A stretch of 64,000 nucleotides of DNA from Musa acuminata AAA Group (GCF_036884655.1 NC_088340.1:1-64000); one strand, 5' to 3'; shown: positions 1-15,607, counted from the stretch's first letter. Program-made: numbers and translations. The notes: a model not told the origin generated them from the sequence alone.

Positions 1-3000
1 AAACCCTAAACCCTAAACCCTAAACCCTAAACCCTAAACCCTAAACCCTAAACCCTAAACCCTAAACCCTAAACCCTAAACCCTAAACCCTAAACCCTAA
101 ACCCTAAACCCTAAACCCTAAACCCTAAACCCTAAACCCTAAACCCTAAACCCTAAACCCTAAACCCTAAACCCTAAACCCTAAACCCTAAACCCTAAAC
201 CCTAAACCCTAAACCCTAAACCCTAAACCCTAAACCCTAAACCCTAAACCCTAAACCCTAAACCCTAAACCCTAAACCCTAAACCCTAAACCCTAAACCC
301 TAAACCCTAAACCCTAAACCCTAAACCCTAAACCCTAAACCCTAAACCCTAAACCCTAAACCCTAAACCCTAAACCCTAAACCCTAAACCCTAAACCCTA
401 AACCCTAAACCCTAAACCCTAAACCCTAAACCCTAAACCCTAAACCCTAAACCCTAAACCCTAAACCCTAAACCCTAAACCCTAAACCCTAAACCCTAAA
501 CCCTAAACCCTAAACCCTAAACCCTAAACCCTAAACCCTAAACCCTAAACCCTAAACCCTAAACCCTAAACCCTAAACCCTAAACCCTAAACCCTAAACC
601 CTAAACCCTAAACCCTAAACCCTAAACCCTAAACCCTAAACCCTAAACCCTAAACCCTAAACCCTAAACCCTAAACCCTAAACCCTAAACCCTAAACCCT
701 AAACCCTAAACCCTAAACCCTAAACCCTAAACCCTAAACCCTAAACCCTAAACCCTAAACCCTAAACCCTAAACCCTAAACCCTAAACCCTAAACCCTAA
801 ACCCTAAACCCTAAACCCTAAACCCTAAACCCTAAACCCTAAACCCTAAACCCTAAACCCTAAACCCTAAACCCTAAACCCTAAACCCTAAACCCTAAAC
901 CCTAAACCCTAAACCCTAAACCCTAAACCCTAAACCCTAAACCCTAAACCCTAAACCCTAAACCCTAAACCCTAAACCCTAAACCCTAAACCCTAAACCC
1001 TAAACCCTAAACCCTAAACCCTAAACCCTAAACCCTAAACCCTAAACCCTAAACCCTAAACCCTAAACCCTAAACCCTAAACCCTAAACCCTAAACCCTA
1101 AACCCTAAACCCTAAACCCTAAACCCTAAACCCTAAACCCTAAACCCTAAACCCTAAACCCTAAACCCTAAACCCTAAACCCTAAACCCTAAACCCTAAA
1201 CCCTAAACCCTAAACCCTAAACCCTAAACCCTAAACCCTAAACCCTAAACCCTAAACCCTAAACCCTAAACCCTAAACCCTAAACCCTAAACCCTAAACC
1301 CTAAACCCTAAACCCTAAACCCTAAACCCTAAACCCTAAACCCTAAACCCTAAACCCTAAACCCTAAACCCTAAACCCTAAACCCTAAACCCTAAACCCT
1401 AAACCCTAAACCCTAAACCCTAAACCCTAAACCCTAAACCCTAAACCCTAAACCCTAAACCCTAAACCCTAAACCCTAAACCCTAAACCCTAAACCCTAA
1501 ACCCTAAACCCTAAACCCTAAACCCTAAACCCTAAACCCTAAACCCTAAACCCTAAACCCTAAACCCTAAACCCTAAACCCTAAACCCTAAACCCTAAAC
1601 CCTAAACCCTAAACCCTAAACCCTAAACCCTAAACCCTAAACCCTAAACCCTAAACCCTAAACCCTAAACCCTAAACCCTAAACCCTAAACCCTAAACCC
1701 TAAACCCTAAACCCTAAACCCTAAACCCTAAACCCTAAACCCTAAACCCTAAACCCTAAACCCTAAACCCTAAACCCTAAACCCTAAACCCTAAACCCTA
1801 AACCCTAAACCCTAAACCCTAAACCCTAAACCCTAAACCCTAAACCCTAAACCCTAAACCCTAAACCCTAAACCCTAAACCCTAAACCCTAAACCCTAAA
1901 CCCTAAACCCTAAACCCTAAACCCTAAACCCTAAACCCTAAACCCTAAACCCTAAACCCTAAACCCTAAACCCTAAACCCTAAACCCTAAACCCTAAACC
2001 CTAAACCCTAAACCCTAAACCCTAAACCCTAAACCCTAAACCCTAAACCCTAAACCCTAAACCCTAAACCCTAAACCCTAAACCCTAAACCCTAAACCCT
2101 AAACCCTAAACCCTAAACCCTAAACCCTAAACCCTAAACCCTAAACCCTAAACCCTAAACCCTAAACCCTAAACCCTAAACCCTAAACCCTAAACCCTAA
2201 ACCCTAAACCCTAAACCCTAAACCCTAAACCCTAAACCCTAAACCCTAAACCCTAAACCCTAAACCCTAAACCCTAAACCCTAAACCCTAAACCCTAAAC
2301 CCTAAACCCTAAACCCTAAACCCTAAACCCTAAACCCTAAACCCTAAACCCTAAACCCTAAACCCTAAACCCTAAACCCTAAACCCTAAACCCTAAACCC
2401 TAAACCCTAAACCCTAAACCCTAAACCCTAAACCCTAAACCCTAAACCCTAAACCCTAAACCCTAAACCCTAAACCCTAAACCCTAAACCCTAAACCCTA
2501 AACCCTAAACCCTAAACCCTAAACCCTAAACCCTAAACCCTAAACCCTAAACCCTAAACCCTAAACCCTAAACCCTAAACCCTAAACCCTAAACCCTAAA
2601 CCCTAAACCCTAAACCCTAAACCCTAAACCCTAAACCCTAAACCCTAAACCCTAAACCCTAAACCCTAAACCCTAAACCCTAAACCCTAAACCCTAAACC
2701 CTAAACCCTAAACCCTAAACCCTAAACCCTAAACCCTAAACCCTAAACCCTAAACCCTAAACCCTAAACCCTAAACCCTAAACCCTAAACCCTAAACCCT
2801 AAACCCTAAACCCTAAACCCTAAACCCTAAACCCTAAACCCTAAACCCTAAACCCTAAACCCTAAACCCTAAACCCTAAACCCTAAACCCTAAACCCTAA
2901 ACCCTAAACCCTAAACCCTAAACCCTAAACCCTAAACCCTAAACCCTAAACCCTAAACCCTAAACCCTAAACCCTAAACCCTAAACCCTAAACCCTAAAC

Positions 3001-6000
3001 CCTAAACCCTAAACCCTAAACCCTAAACCCTAAACCCTAAACCCTAAACCCTAAACCCTAAACCCTAAACCCTAAACCCTAAACCCTAAACCCTAAACCC
3101 TAAACCCTAAACCCTAAACCCTAAACCCTAAACCCTAAACCCTAAACCCTAAACCCTAAACCCTAAACCCTAAACCCTAAACCCTAAACCCTAAACCCTA
3201 AACCCTAAACCCTAAACCCTAAACCCTAAATAAACCCTAAACCCTAAACCCTAAACCCTAAACCCTAAACCCTAAACCCTAAACCCTAAACCCTAAACCC
3301 TAAACCCTAAACCCTAAACCCTAAACCCTAAACCCTAAACCCTAAACCCTAAACCCTAAACCCTAAACCCTAAACCCTAAACCCTAAACCCTAAACCCTA
3401 AACCCTAAACCCTAAACCCTAAACCCTAAACCCTAAACCCATAAACCCTAAACCCTAAACCCTAAACCCTAAACCCTAAACCCTAAACCCTAAACCCTAA
3501 ACCCTAAACCCTAAACCCTAAACCCTAAACCCTAAACCCTAAACCCTAAACCCTAAACCCTAAACCCTAAACCCTAAACCCTAAACCCTAAACCCTAAAC
3601 CCTAAACCCTAAACCCTAAACCCTAAACCCTAAACCCTAAACCCTAAACCCTAAACCCTAAACCCTAAACCCTAAACCCTAAACCCTAAACCCTAAACCC
3701 TAAACCCTAAACCCTAAACCCTAAACCCTAAACCCTAAACCCTAAACCCTAAACCCTAAACCCTAAACCCTAAACCCTAAACCCTAAACCCTAAACCCTA
3801 AACCCTAAACCCTAAACCCTAAACCCTAAACCCTAAACCCTAAACCCTAAACCCTAAACCCTAAACCCTAAACCCTAAACCCTAAACCCTAAACCCTAAA
3901 CCCTAAACCCTAAACCCTAAACCCTAAACCCTAAACCCTAAACCCTAAACCCTAAACCCTAAACCCTAAACCCTAAACCCTAAACCCTAAACCCTAAACC
4001 CTAAACCCTAAACCCTAAACCCTAAACCCTAAACCCTAAACCCTAAACCCTAAACCCTAAACCCTAAACCCTAAACCCTAAACCCTAAACCCTAAACCCT
4101 AAACCCTAAACCCTAAACCCTAAACCCTAAACCCTAAACCCTAAACCCTAAACCCTAAACCCTAAACCCTAAACCCTAAACCCTAAACCCTAAACCCTAA
4201 ACCCTAAACCCTAAACCCTAAACCCTAAACCCTAAACCCTAAACCCTAAACCCTAAACCCTAAACCCTAAACCCTAAACCCTAAACCCTAAACCCTAAAC
4301 CCTAAACCCTAAACCCTAAACCCTAAACCCTAAACCCTAAACCCTAAACCCTAAACCCTAAACCCTAAACCCTAAACCCTAAACCCTAAACCCTAAACCC
4401 TAAACCCTAAACCCTAAACCCTAAACCCTAAACCCTAAACCCTAAACCCTAAACCCTAAACCCTAAACCCTAAACCCTAAACCCTAAACCCTAAACCCTA
4501 AACCCTAAACCCTAAACCCTAAACCCTAAACCCTAAACCCTAAACCCTAAACCCTAAACCCTAAACCCTAAACCCTAAACCCTAAACCCTAAACCCTAAA
4601 CCCTAAACCCTAAACCCTAAACCCTAAACCCTAAACCCTAAACCCTAAACCCTAAACCCTAAACCCTAAACCCTAAACCCTAAACCCTAAACCCTAAACC
4701 CTAAACCCTAAACCCTAAACCCTAAACCCTAAACCCTAAACCCTAAACCCTAAACCCTAAACCCTAAACCCTAAACCCTAAACCCTAAACCCTAAACCCT
4801 AAACCCTAAACCCTAAACCCTAAACCCTAAACCCTAAACCCTAAACCCTAAACCCTAAACCCTAAACCCTAAACCCTAAACCCTAAACCCTAAACCCTAA
4901 ACCCTAAACCCTAAACCCTAAACCCTAAACCCTAAACCCTAAACCCTAAACCCTAAACCCTAAACCCTAAACCCTAAACCCTAAACCCTAAACCCTAAAC
5001 CCTAAACCCTAAACCCTAAACCCTAAACCCTAAACCCTAAACCCTAAACCCTAAACCCTAAACCCTAAACCCTAAACCCTAAACCCTAAACCCTAAACCC
5101 TAAACCCTAAACCCTAAACCCTAAACCCTAAACCCTAAACCCTAAACCCTAAACCCTAAACCCTAAACCCTAAACCCTAAACCCTAAACCCTAAACCCTA
5201 AACCCTAAACCCTAAACCCTAAACCCTAAACCCTAAACCCTAAACCCTAAACCCTAAACCCTAAACCCTAAACCCTAAACCCTAAACCCTAAACCCTAAA
5301 CCCTAAACCCTAAACCCTAAACCCTAAACCCTAAACCCTAAACCCTAAACCCTAAACCCTAAACCCTAAACCCTAAACCCTAAACCCTAAACCCTAAACC
5401 CTAAACCCTAAACCCTAAACCCTAAACCCTAAACCCTAAACCCTAAACCCTAAACCCTAAACCCTAAACCCTAAACCCTAAACCCTAAACCCTAAACCCT
5501 AAACCCTAAACCCTAAACCCTAAACCCTAAACCCTAAACCCTAAACCCTAAACCCTAAACCCTAAACCCTAAACCCTAAACCCTAAACCCTAAACCCTAA
5601 ACCCTAAACCCTAAACCCTAAACCCTAAACCCTAAACCCTAAACCCTAAACCCTAAACCCTAAACCCTAAACCCTAAACCCTAAACCCTAAACCCTAAAC
5701 CCTAAACCCTAAACCCTAAACCCTAAACCCTAAACCCTAAACCCTAAACCCTAAACCCTAAACCCTAAACCCTAAACCCTAAACCCTAAACCCTAAACCC
5801 TAAACCCTAAACCCTAAACCCTAAACCCTAAACCCTAAACCCTAAACCCTAAACCCTAAACCCTAAACCCTAAACCCTAAACCCTAAACCCTAAACCCTA
5901 AACCCTAAACCCTAAACCCTAAACCCTAAACCCTAAACCCTAAACCCTAAACCCTAAACCCTAAACCCTAAACCCTAAACCCTAAACCCTAAACCCTAAA

Positions 6001-9000
6001 CCCTAAACCCTAAACCCTAAACCCTAAACCCTAAACCCTAAACCCTAAACCCTAAACCCTAAACCCTAAACCCTAAACCCTAAACCCTAAACCCTAAACC
6101 CTAAACCCTAAACCCTAAACCCTAAACCCTAAACCCTAAACCCTAAACCCTAAACCCTAAACCCTAAACCCTAAACCCTAAACCCTAAACCCTAAACCCT
6201 AAACCCTAAACCCTAAACCCTAAACCCTAAACCCTAAACCCTAAACCCTAAACCCTAAACCCTAAACCCTAAACCCTAAACCCTAAACCCTAAACCCTAA
6301 ACCCTAAACCCTAAACCCTAAACCCTAAACCCTAAACCCTAAACCCTAAACCCTAAACCCTAAACCCTAAACCCTAAACCCTAAACCCTAAACCCTAAAC
6401 CCTAAACCCTAAACCCTAAACCCTAAACCCTAAACCCTAAACCCTAAACCCTAAACCCTAAACCCTAAACCCTAAACCCTAAACCCTAAACCCTAAACCC
6501 TAAACCCTAAACCCTAAACCCTAAACCCTAAACCCTAAACCCTAAACCCTAAACCCTAAACCCTAAACCCTAAACCCTAAACCCTAAACCCTAAACCCTA
6601 AACCCTAAACCCTAAACCCTAAACCCTAAACCCTAAACCCTAAACCCTAAACCCTAAACCCTAAACCCTAAACCCTAAACCCTAAACCCTAAACCCTAAA
6701 CCCTAAACCCTAAACCCTAAACCCTAAACCCTAAACCCTAAACCCTAAACCCTAAACCCTAAACCCTAAACCCTAAACCCTAAACCCTAAACCCTAAACC
6801 CTAAACCCTAAACCCTAAACCCTAAACCCTAAACCCTAAACCCTAAACCCTAAACCCTAAACCCTAAACCCTAAACCCTAAACCCTAAACCCTAAACCCT
6901 AAACCCTAAACCCTAAACCCTAAACCCTAAACCCTAAACCCTAAACCCTAAACCCTAAACCCTAAACCCTAAACCCTAAACCCTAAACCCTAAACCCTAA
7001 ACCCTAAACCCTAAACCCTAAACCCTAAACCCTAAACCCTAAACCCTAAACCCTAAACCCTAAACCCTAAACCCTAAACCCTAAACCCTAAACCCTAAAC
7101 CCTAAACCCTAAACCCTAAACCCTAAACCCTAAACCCTAAACCCTAAACCCTAAACCCTAAACCCTAAACCCTAAACCCTAAACCCTAAACCCTAAACCC
7201 TAAACCCTAAACCCTAAACCCTAAACCCTAAACCCTAAACCCTAAACCCTAAACCCTAAACCCTAAACCCTAAACCCTAAACCCTAAACCCTAAACCCTA
7301 AACCCTAAACCCTAAACCCTAAACCCTAAACCCTAAACCCTAAACCCTAAACCCTAAACCCTAAACCCTAAACCCTAAACCCTAAACCCTAAACCCTAAA
7401 CCCTAAACCCTAAACCCTAAACCCTAAACCCTAAACCCTAAACCCTAAACCCTAAACCCTAAACCCTAAACCCTAAACCCTAAACCCTAAACCCTAAACC
7501 CTAAACCCTAAACCCTAAACCCTAAACCCTAAACCCTAAACCCTAAACCCTAAACCCTAAACCCTAAACCCTAAACCCTAAACCCTAAACCCTAAACCCT
7601 AAACCCTAAACCCTAAACCCTAAACCCTAAACCCTAAACCCTAAACCCTAAACCCTAAACCCTAAACCCTAAACCCTAAACCCTAAACCCTAAACCCTAA
7701 ACCCTAAACCCTAAACCCTAAACCCTAAACCCTAAACCCTAAACCCTAAACCCTAAACCCTAAACCCTAAACCCTAAACCCTAAACCCTAAACCCTAAAC
7801 CCTAAACCCTAAACCCTAAACCCTAAACCCTAAACCCTAAACCCTAAACCCTAAACCCTAAACCCTAAACCCTAAACCCTAAACCCTAAACCCTAAACCC
7901 TAAACCCTAAACCCTAAACCCTAAACCCTAAACCCTAAACCCTAAACCCTAAACCCTAAACCCTAAACCCTAAACCCTAAACCCTAAACCCTAAACCCTA
8001 AACCCTAAACCCTAAACCCTAAACCCTAAACCCTAAACCCTAAACCCTAAACCCTAAACCCTAAACCCTAAACCCTAAACCCTAAACCCTAAACCCTAAA
8101 CCCTAAACCCTAAACCCTAAACCCTAAACCCTAAACCCTAAACCCTAAACCCTAAACCCTAAACCCTAAACCCTAAACCCTAAACCCTAAACCCTAAACC
8201 CTAAACCCTAAACCCTAAACCCTAAACCCTAAACCCTAAACCCTAAACCCTAAACCCTAAACCCTAAACCCTAAACCCTAAACCCTAAACCCTAAACCCT
8301 AAACCCTAAACCCTAAACCCTAAACCCTAAACCCTAAACCCTAAACCCTAAACCCTAAACCCTAAACCCTAAACCCTAAACCCTAAACCCTAAACCCTAA
8401 ACCCTAAACCCTAAACCCTAAACCCTAAACCCTAAACCCTAAACCCTAAACCCTAAACCCTAAACCCTAAACCCTAAACCCTAAACCCTAAACCCTAAAC
8501 CCTAAACCCTAAACCCTAAACCCTAAACCCTAAACCCTAAACCCTAAACCCTAAACCCTAAACCCTAAACCCTAAACCCTAAACCCTAAACCCTAAACCC
8601 TAAACCCTAAACCCTAAACCCTAAACCCTAAACCCTAAACCCTAAACCCTAAACCCTAAACCCTAAACCCTAAACCCTAAACCCTAAACCCTAAACCCTA
8701 AACCCTAAACCCTAAACCCTAAACCCTAAACCCTAAACCCTAAACCCTAAACCCTAAACCCTAAACCCTAAACCCTAAACCCTAAACCCTAAACCCTAAA
8801 CCCTAAACCCTAAACCCTAAACCCTAAACCCTAAACCCTAAACCCTAAACCCTAAACCCTAAACCCTAAACCCTAAACCCTAAACCCTAAACCCTAAACC
8901 CTAAACCCTAAACCCTAAACCCTAAACCCTAAACCCTAAACCCTAAACCCTAAACCCTAAACCCTAAACCCTAAACCCTAAACCCTAAACCCTAAACCCT

Positions 9001-12000
9001 AAACCCTAAACCCTAAACCCTAAACCCTAAACCCTAAACCCTAAACCCTAAACCCTAAACCCTAAACCCTAAACCCTAAACCCTAAACCCTAAACCCTAA
9101 ACCCTAAACCCTAAACCCTAAACCCTAAACCCTAAACCCTAAACCCTAAACCCTAAACCCTAAACCCTAAACCCTAAACCCTAAACCCTAAACCCTAAAC
9201 CCTAAACCCTAAACCCTAAACCCTAAACCCTAAACCCTAAACCCTAAACCCTAAACCCTAAACCCTAAACCCTAAACCCTAAACCCTAAACCCTAAACCC
9301 TAAACCCTAAACCCTAAACCCTAAACCCTAAACCCTAAACCCTAAACCCTAAACCCTAAACCCTAAACCCTAAACCCTAAACCCTAAACCCTAAACCCTA
9401 AACCCTAAACCCTAAACCCTAAACCCTAAACCCTAAACCCTAAACCCTAAACCCTAAACCCTAAACCCTAAACCCTAAACCCTAAACCCTAAACCCTAAA
9501 CCCTAAACCCTAAACCCTAAACCCTAAACCCTAAACCCTAAACCCTAAACCCTAAACCCTAAACCCTAAACCCTAAACCCTAAACCCTAAACCCTAAACC
9601 CTAAACCCTAAACCCTAAACCCTAAACCCTAAACCCTAAACCCTAAACCCTAAACCCTAAACCCTAAACCCTAAACCCTAAACCCTAAACCCTAAACCCT
9701 AAACCCTAAACCCTAAACCCTAAACCCTAAACCCTAAACCCTAAACCCTAAACCCTAAACCCTAAACCCTAAACCCTAAACCCTAAACCCTAAACCCTAA
9801 ACCCTAAACCCTAAACCCTAAACCCTAAACCCTAAACCCTAAACCCTAAACCCTAAACCCTAAACCCTAAACCCTAAACCCTAAACCCTAAACCCTAAAC
9901 CCTAAACCCTAAACCCTAAACCCTAAACCCTAAACCCTAAACCCTAAACCCTAAACCCTAAACCCTAAACCCTAAACCCTAAACCCTAAACCCTAAACCC
10001 TAAACCCTAAACCCTAAACCCTAAACCCTAAACCCTAAACCCTAAACCCTAAACCCTAAACCCTAAACCCTAAACCCTAAACCCTAAACCCTAAACCCTA
10101 AACCCTAAACCCTAAACCCTAAACCCTAAACCCTAAACCCTAAACCCTAAACCCTAAACCCTAAACCCTAAACCCTAAACCCTAAACCCTAAACCCTAAA
10201 CCCTAAACCCTAAACCCTAAACCCTAAACCCTAAACCCTAAACCCTAAACCCTAAACCCTAAACCCTAAACCCTAAACCCTAAACCCTAAACCCTAAACC
10301 CTAAACCCTAAACCCTAAACCCTAAACCCTAAACCCTAAACCCTAAACCCTAAACCCTAAACCCTAAACCCTAAACCCTAAACCCTAAACCCTAAACCCT
10401 AAACCCTAAACCCTAAACCCTAAACCCTAAACCCTAAACCCTAAACCCTAAACCCTAAACCCTAAACCCTAAACCCTAAACCCTAAACCCTAAACCCTAA
10501 ACCCTAAACCCTAAACCCTAAACCCTAAACCCTAAACCCTAAACCCTAAACCCTAAACCCTAAACCCTAAACCCTAAACCCTAAACCCTAAACCCTAAAC
10601 CCTAAACCCTAAACCCTAAACCCTAAACCCTAAACCCTAAACCCTAAACCCTAAACCCTAAACCCTAAACCCTAAACCCTAAACCCTAAACCCTAAACCC
10701 TAAACCCTAAACCCTAAACCCTAAACCCTAAACCCTAAACCCTAAACCCTAAACCCTAAACCCTAAACCCTAAACCCTAAACCCTAAACCCTAAACCCTA
10801 AACCCTAAACCCTAAACCCTAAACCCTAAACCCTAAACCCTAAACCCTAAACCCTAAACCCTAAACCCTAAACCCTAAACCCTAAACCCTAAACCCTAAA
10901 CCCTAAACCCTAAACCCTAAACCCTAAACCCTAAACCCTAAACCCTAAACCCTAAACCCTAAACCCTAAACCCTAAACCCTAAACCCTAAACCCTAAACC
11001 CTAAACCCTAAACCCTAAACCCTAAACCCTAAACCCTAAACCCTAAACCCTAAACCCTAAACCCTAAACCCTAAACCCTAAACCCTAAACCCTAAACCCT
11101 AAACCCTAAACCCTAAACCCTAAACCCTAAACCCTAAACCCTAAACCCTAAACCCTAAACCCTAAACCCTAAACCCTAAACCCTAAACCCTAAACCCTAA
11201 ACCCTAAACCCTAAACCCTAAACCCTAAACCCTAAACCCTAAACCCTAAACCCTAAACCCTAAACCCTAAACCCTAAACCCTAAACCCTAAACCCTAAAC
11301 CCTAAACCCTAAACCCTAAACCCTAAACCCTAAACCCTAAACCCTAAACCCTAAACCCTAAACCCTAAACCCTAAACCCTAAACCCTAAACCCTAAACCC
11401 TAAACCCTAAACCCTAAACCCTAAACCCTAAACCCTAAACCCTAAACCCTAAACCCTAAACCCTAAACCCTAAACCCTAAACCCTAAACCCTAAACCCTA
11501 AACCCTAAACCCTAAACCCTAAACCCTAAACCCTAAACCCTAAACCCTAAACCCTAAACCCTAAACCCTAAACCCTAAACCCTAAACCCTAAACCCTAAA
11601 CCCTAAACCCTAAACCCTAAACCCTAAACCCTAAACCCTAAACCCTAAACCCTAAACCCTAAACCCTAAACCCTAAACCCTAAACCCTAAACCCTAAACC
11701 CTAAACCCTAAACCCTAAACCCTAAACCCTAAACCCTAAACCCTAAACCCTAAACCCTAAACCCTAAACCCTAAACCCTAAACCCTAAACCCTAAACCCT
11801 AAACCCTAAACCCTAAACCCTAAACCCTAAACCCTAAACCCTAAACCCTAAACCCTAAACCCTAAACCCTAAACCCTAAACCCTAAACCCTAAACCCTAA
11901 ACCCTAAACCCTAAACCCTAAACCCTAAACCCTAAACCCTAAACCCTAAACCCTAAACCCTAAACCCTAAACCCTAAACCCTAAACCCTAAACCCTAAAC

Positions 12001-14911
12001 CCTAAACCCTAAACCCTAAACCCTAAACCCTAAACCCTAAACCCTAAACCCTAAACCCTAAACCCTAAACCCTAAACCCTAAACCCTAAACCCTAAACCC
12101 TAAACCCTAAACCCTAAACCCTAAACCCTAAACCCTAAACCCTAAACCCTAAACCCTAAACCCTAAACCCTAAACCCTAAACCCTAAACCCTAAACCCTA
12201 AACCCTAAACCCTAAACCCTAAACCCTAAACCCTAAACCCTAAACCCTAAACCCTAAACCCTAAACCCTAAACCCTAAACCCTAAACCCTAAACCCTAAA
12301 CCCTAAACCCTAAACCCTAAACCCTAAACCCTAAACCCTAAACCCTAAACCCTAAACCCTAAACCCTAAACCCTAAACCCTAAACCCTAAACCCTAAACC
12401 CTAAACCCTAAACCCTAAACCCTAAACCCTAAACCCTAAACCCTAAACCCTAAACCCTAAACCCTAAACCCTAAACCCTAAACCCTAAACCCTAAACCCT
12501 AAACCCTAAACCCTAAACCCTAAACCCTAAACCCTAAACCCTAAACCCTAAACCCTAAACCCTAAACCCTAAACCCTAAACCCTAAACCCTAAACCCTAA
12601 ACCCTAAACCCTAAACCCTAAACCCTAAACCCTAAACCCTAAACCCTAAACCCTAAACCCTAAACCCTAAACCCTAAACCCTAAACCCTAAACCCTAAAC
12701 CCTAAACCCTAAACCCTAAACCCTAAACCCTAAACCCTAAACCCTAAACCCTAAACCCTAAACCCTAAACCCTAAACCCTAAACCCTAAACCCTAAACCC
12801 TAAACCCTAAACCCTAAACCCTAAACCCTAAACCCTAAACCCTAAACCCTAAACCCTAAACCCTAAACCCTAAACCCTAAACCCTAAACCCTAAACCCTA
12901 AACCCTAAACCCTAAACCCTAAACCCTAAACCCTAAACCCTAAACCCTAAACCCTAAACCCTAAACCCTAAACCCTAAACCCTAAACCCTAAACCCTAAA
13001 CCCTAAACCCTAAACCCTAAACCCTAAACCCTAAACCCTAAACCCTAAACCCTAAACCCTAAACCCTAAACCCTAAACCCTAAACCCTAAACCCTAAACC
13101 CTAAACCCTAAACCCTAAACCCTAAACCCTAAACCCTAAACCCTAAACCCTAAACCCTAAACCCTAAACCCTAAACCCTAAACCCTAAACCCTAAACCCT
13201 AAACCCTAAACCCTAAACCCTAAACCCTAAACCCTAAACCCTAAACCCTAAACCCTAAACCCTAAACCCTAAACCCTAAACCCTAAACCCTAAACCCTAA
13301 ACCCTAAACCCTAAACCCTAAACCCTAAACCCTAAACCCTAAACCCTAAACCCTAAACCCTAAACCCTAAACCCTAAACCCTAAACCCTAAACCCTAAAC
13401 CCTAAACCCTAAACCCTAAACCCTAAACCCTAAACCCTAAACCCTAAACCCTAAACCCTAAACCCTAAACCCTAAACCCTAAACCCTAAACCCTAAACCC
13501 TAAACCCTAAACCCTAAACCCTAAACCCTAAACCCTAAACCCTAAACCCTAAACCCTAAACCCTAAACCCTAAACCCTAAACCCTAAACCCTAAACCCTA
13601 AACCCTAAACCCTAAACCCTAAACCCTAAACCCTAAACCCTAAACCCTAAACCCTAAACCCTAAACCCTAAACCCTAAACCCTAAACCCTAAACCCTAAA
13701 CCCTAAACCCTAAACCCTAAACCCTAAACCCTAAACCCTAAACCCTAAACCCTAAACCCTAAACCCTAAACCCTAAACCCTAAACCCTAAACCCTAAACC
13801 CTAAACCCTAAACCCTAAACCCTAAACCCTAAACCCTAAACCCTAAACCCTAAACCCTAAACCCTAAACCCTAAACCCTAAACCCTAAACCCTAAACCCT
13901 AAACCCTAAACCCTAAACCCTAAACCCTAAACCCTAAACCCTAAACCCTAAACCCTAAACCCTAAACCCTAAACCCTAAACCCTAAACCCTAAACCCTAA
14001 ACCCTAAACCCTAAACCCTAAACCCTAAACCCTAAACCCTAAACCCTAAACCCTAAACCCTAAACCCTAAACCCTAAACCCTAAACCCTAAACCCTAAAC
14101 CCTAAACCCTAAACCCTAAACCCTAAACCCTAAACCCTAAACCCTAAACCCTAAACCCTAAACCCTAAACCCTAAACCCTAAACCCTAAACCCTAAACCC
14201 TAAACCCTAAACCCTAAACCCTAAACCCTAAACCCTAAACCCTAAACCCTAAACCCTAAACCCTAAACCCTAAACCCTAAACCCTAAACCCTAAACCCTA
14301 AACCCTAAACCCTAAACCCTAAACCCTAAACCCTAAACCCTAAACCCTAAACCCTAAACCCTAAACCCTAAACCCTAAACCCTAAACCCTAAACCCTAAA
14401 CCCTAAACCCTAAACCCTAAACCCTAAACCCTAAACCCTAAACCCTAAACCCTAAACCCTAAACCCTAAACCCTAAACCCTAAACCCTAAACCCTAAACC
14501 CTAAACCCTAAACCCTAAACCCTAAACCCTAAACCCTAAACCCTAAACCCTAAACCCTAAACCCTAAACCCTAAACCCTAAACCCTAAACCCTAAACCCT
14601 AAACCCTAAACCCTAAACCCTAAACCCTAAACCCTAAACCCTAAACCCTAAACCCTAAACCCTAAACCCTAAACCCTAAACCCTAAACCCTAAACCCTAA
14701 ACCCTAAACCCTAAACCCTAAACCCTAAACCCTAAACCCTAAACCCTAAACCCTAAACCCTAAACCCTAAACCCTAAACCCTAAACCCTAAACCCTAAAC
14801 CCTAAACCCTAAACCCTAAACCCTAAACCCTAAACCCTAAACCCTAAACCCTAAACCCTAAACCCTAAACCCTAAACCCTAAACCCTAAACCCTAAACCC
14901 TAAACCCTAAA
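1..14911 (+). repeat. Telomere, homogeneous CCCTAAA array
   Basis: The sequence starts with, and continues as, head-to-tail CCCTAAA units, the C-rich strand of the plant TTTAGGG telomere. This orientation puts the physical chromosome end at base 1. Only two irregularities were noticed: a unit lacking CCC at about 3231-3234, and an extra A giving CCCATAAA at about 3438-3445. The array is the substrate of telomerase and shelterin-like proteins. Its length in the living plant cannot be inferred exactly from one assembly. Confidence 0.99.
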
Positions 14912-15607
14912 CCCTAACCCTAAACCCTAAACCCTAAACCCTAAACCCTAAACCCTAAACCCTAAACCCTAAACCCTAAACCCTAAACCCTAAACCCTAA
15001 ACCCTAAACCCTAAACCCTAAACCCTAAACCCTAAACCCTAAACCCTAAACCCTAAACCCTAAACCCTAAACCCTAAACCCTCAACCCTCAACCCTAAAC
15101 CCTCAACCCTCAACCCTAAACCCTAAACCCTAAACCCTAAACCCTAAACCCTAAACCCTAAACCCTAAACCCTAAACCCTAAACCCTAAAACCCTAAACC
15201 CTAAACCCTAAACCCTAAAACCCTAAACCCTAAACCCTAAACCCTAAACCCTAAACCCTAAACCCTAAACCCTAAACCCTAAACCCTAAACCCTAAACCC
15301 TAAACCCTAAACCCTAAACCCTAAACCCTAAACCCTAAACCCTAAACCCTAAACCCTAAACCCTAAACCCTAAACCCTAAACCCTAAACCCTAAACCCTA
15401 AAACCCTAAACCCTAAACCCTAAAATCTAAACCCTAATCCCTAAACCCTAAAACCCTAAACCCTAAACCCTCAACCCTAAACCCTAAACCCTAAACCCTA
15501 AACCCTAAACCCTAAACCCTAAACCCTAAAACCCTTAACCCTAAACCCTAAACCCTAAACCCTAAACCCTAAACCCCAAACCCTAAACCCTAAACCCTAA
15601 ACCCTAA
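14912..15607 (+). repeat. Degenerate proximal telomere zone
   Basis: The inner 0.7 kb is still CCCTAAA-based but carries variant units: a six-base CCCTAA at 14912-14917, four CCCTCAA units between about 15082 and 15115 arranged as two pairs around one normal unit, several CCCTAAAA units (near 15184, 15215, 15397, 15447 and 15527), and point changes near 15425-15440 and 15577. The array stops at 15607. Variant accumulation at the chromosome-proximal side, where telomerase no longer rewrites the repeat, is the normal pattern and marks a real telomere-subtelomere boundary. Confidence 0.97.

Noticed and set aside
1..15607. CRISPR-like or satellite array
   Set aside because: Perfect head-to-tail seven-base units with no spacers, at a sequence end: telomere.
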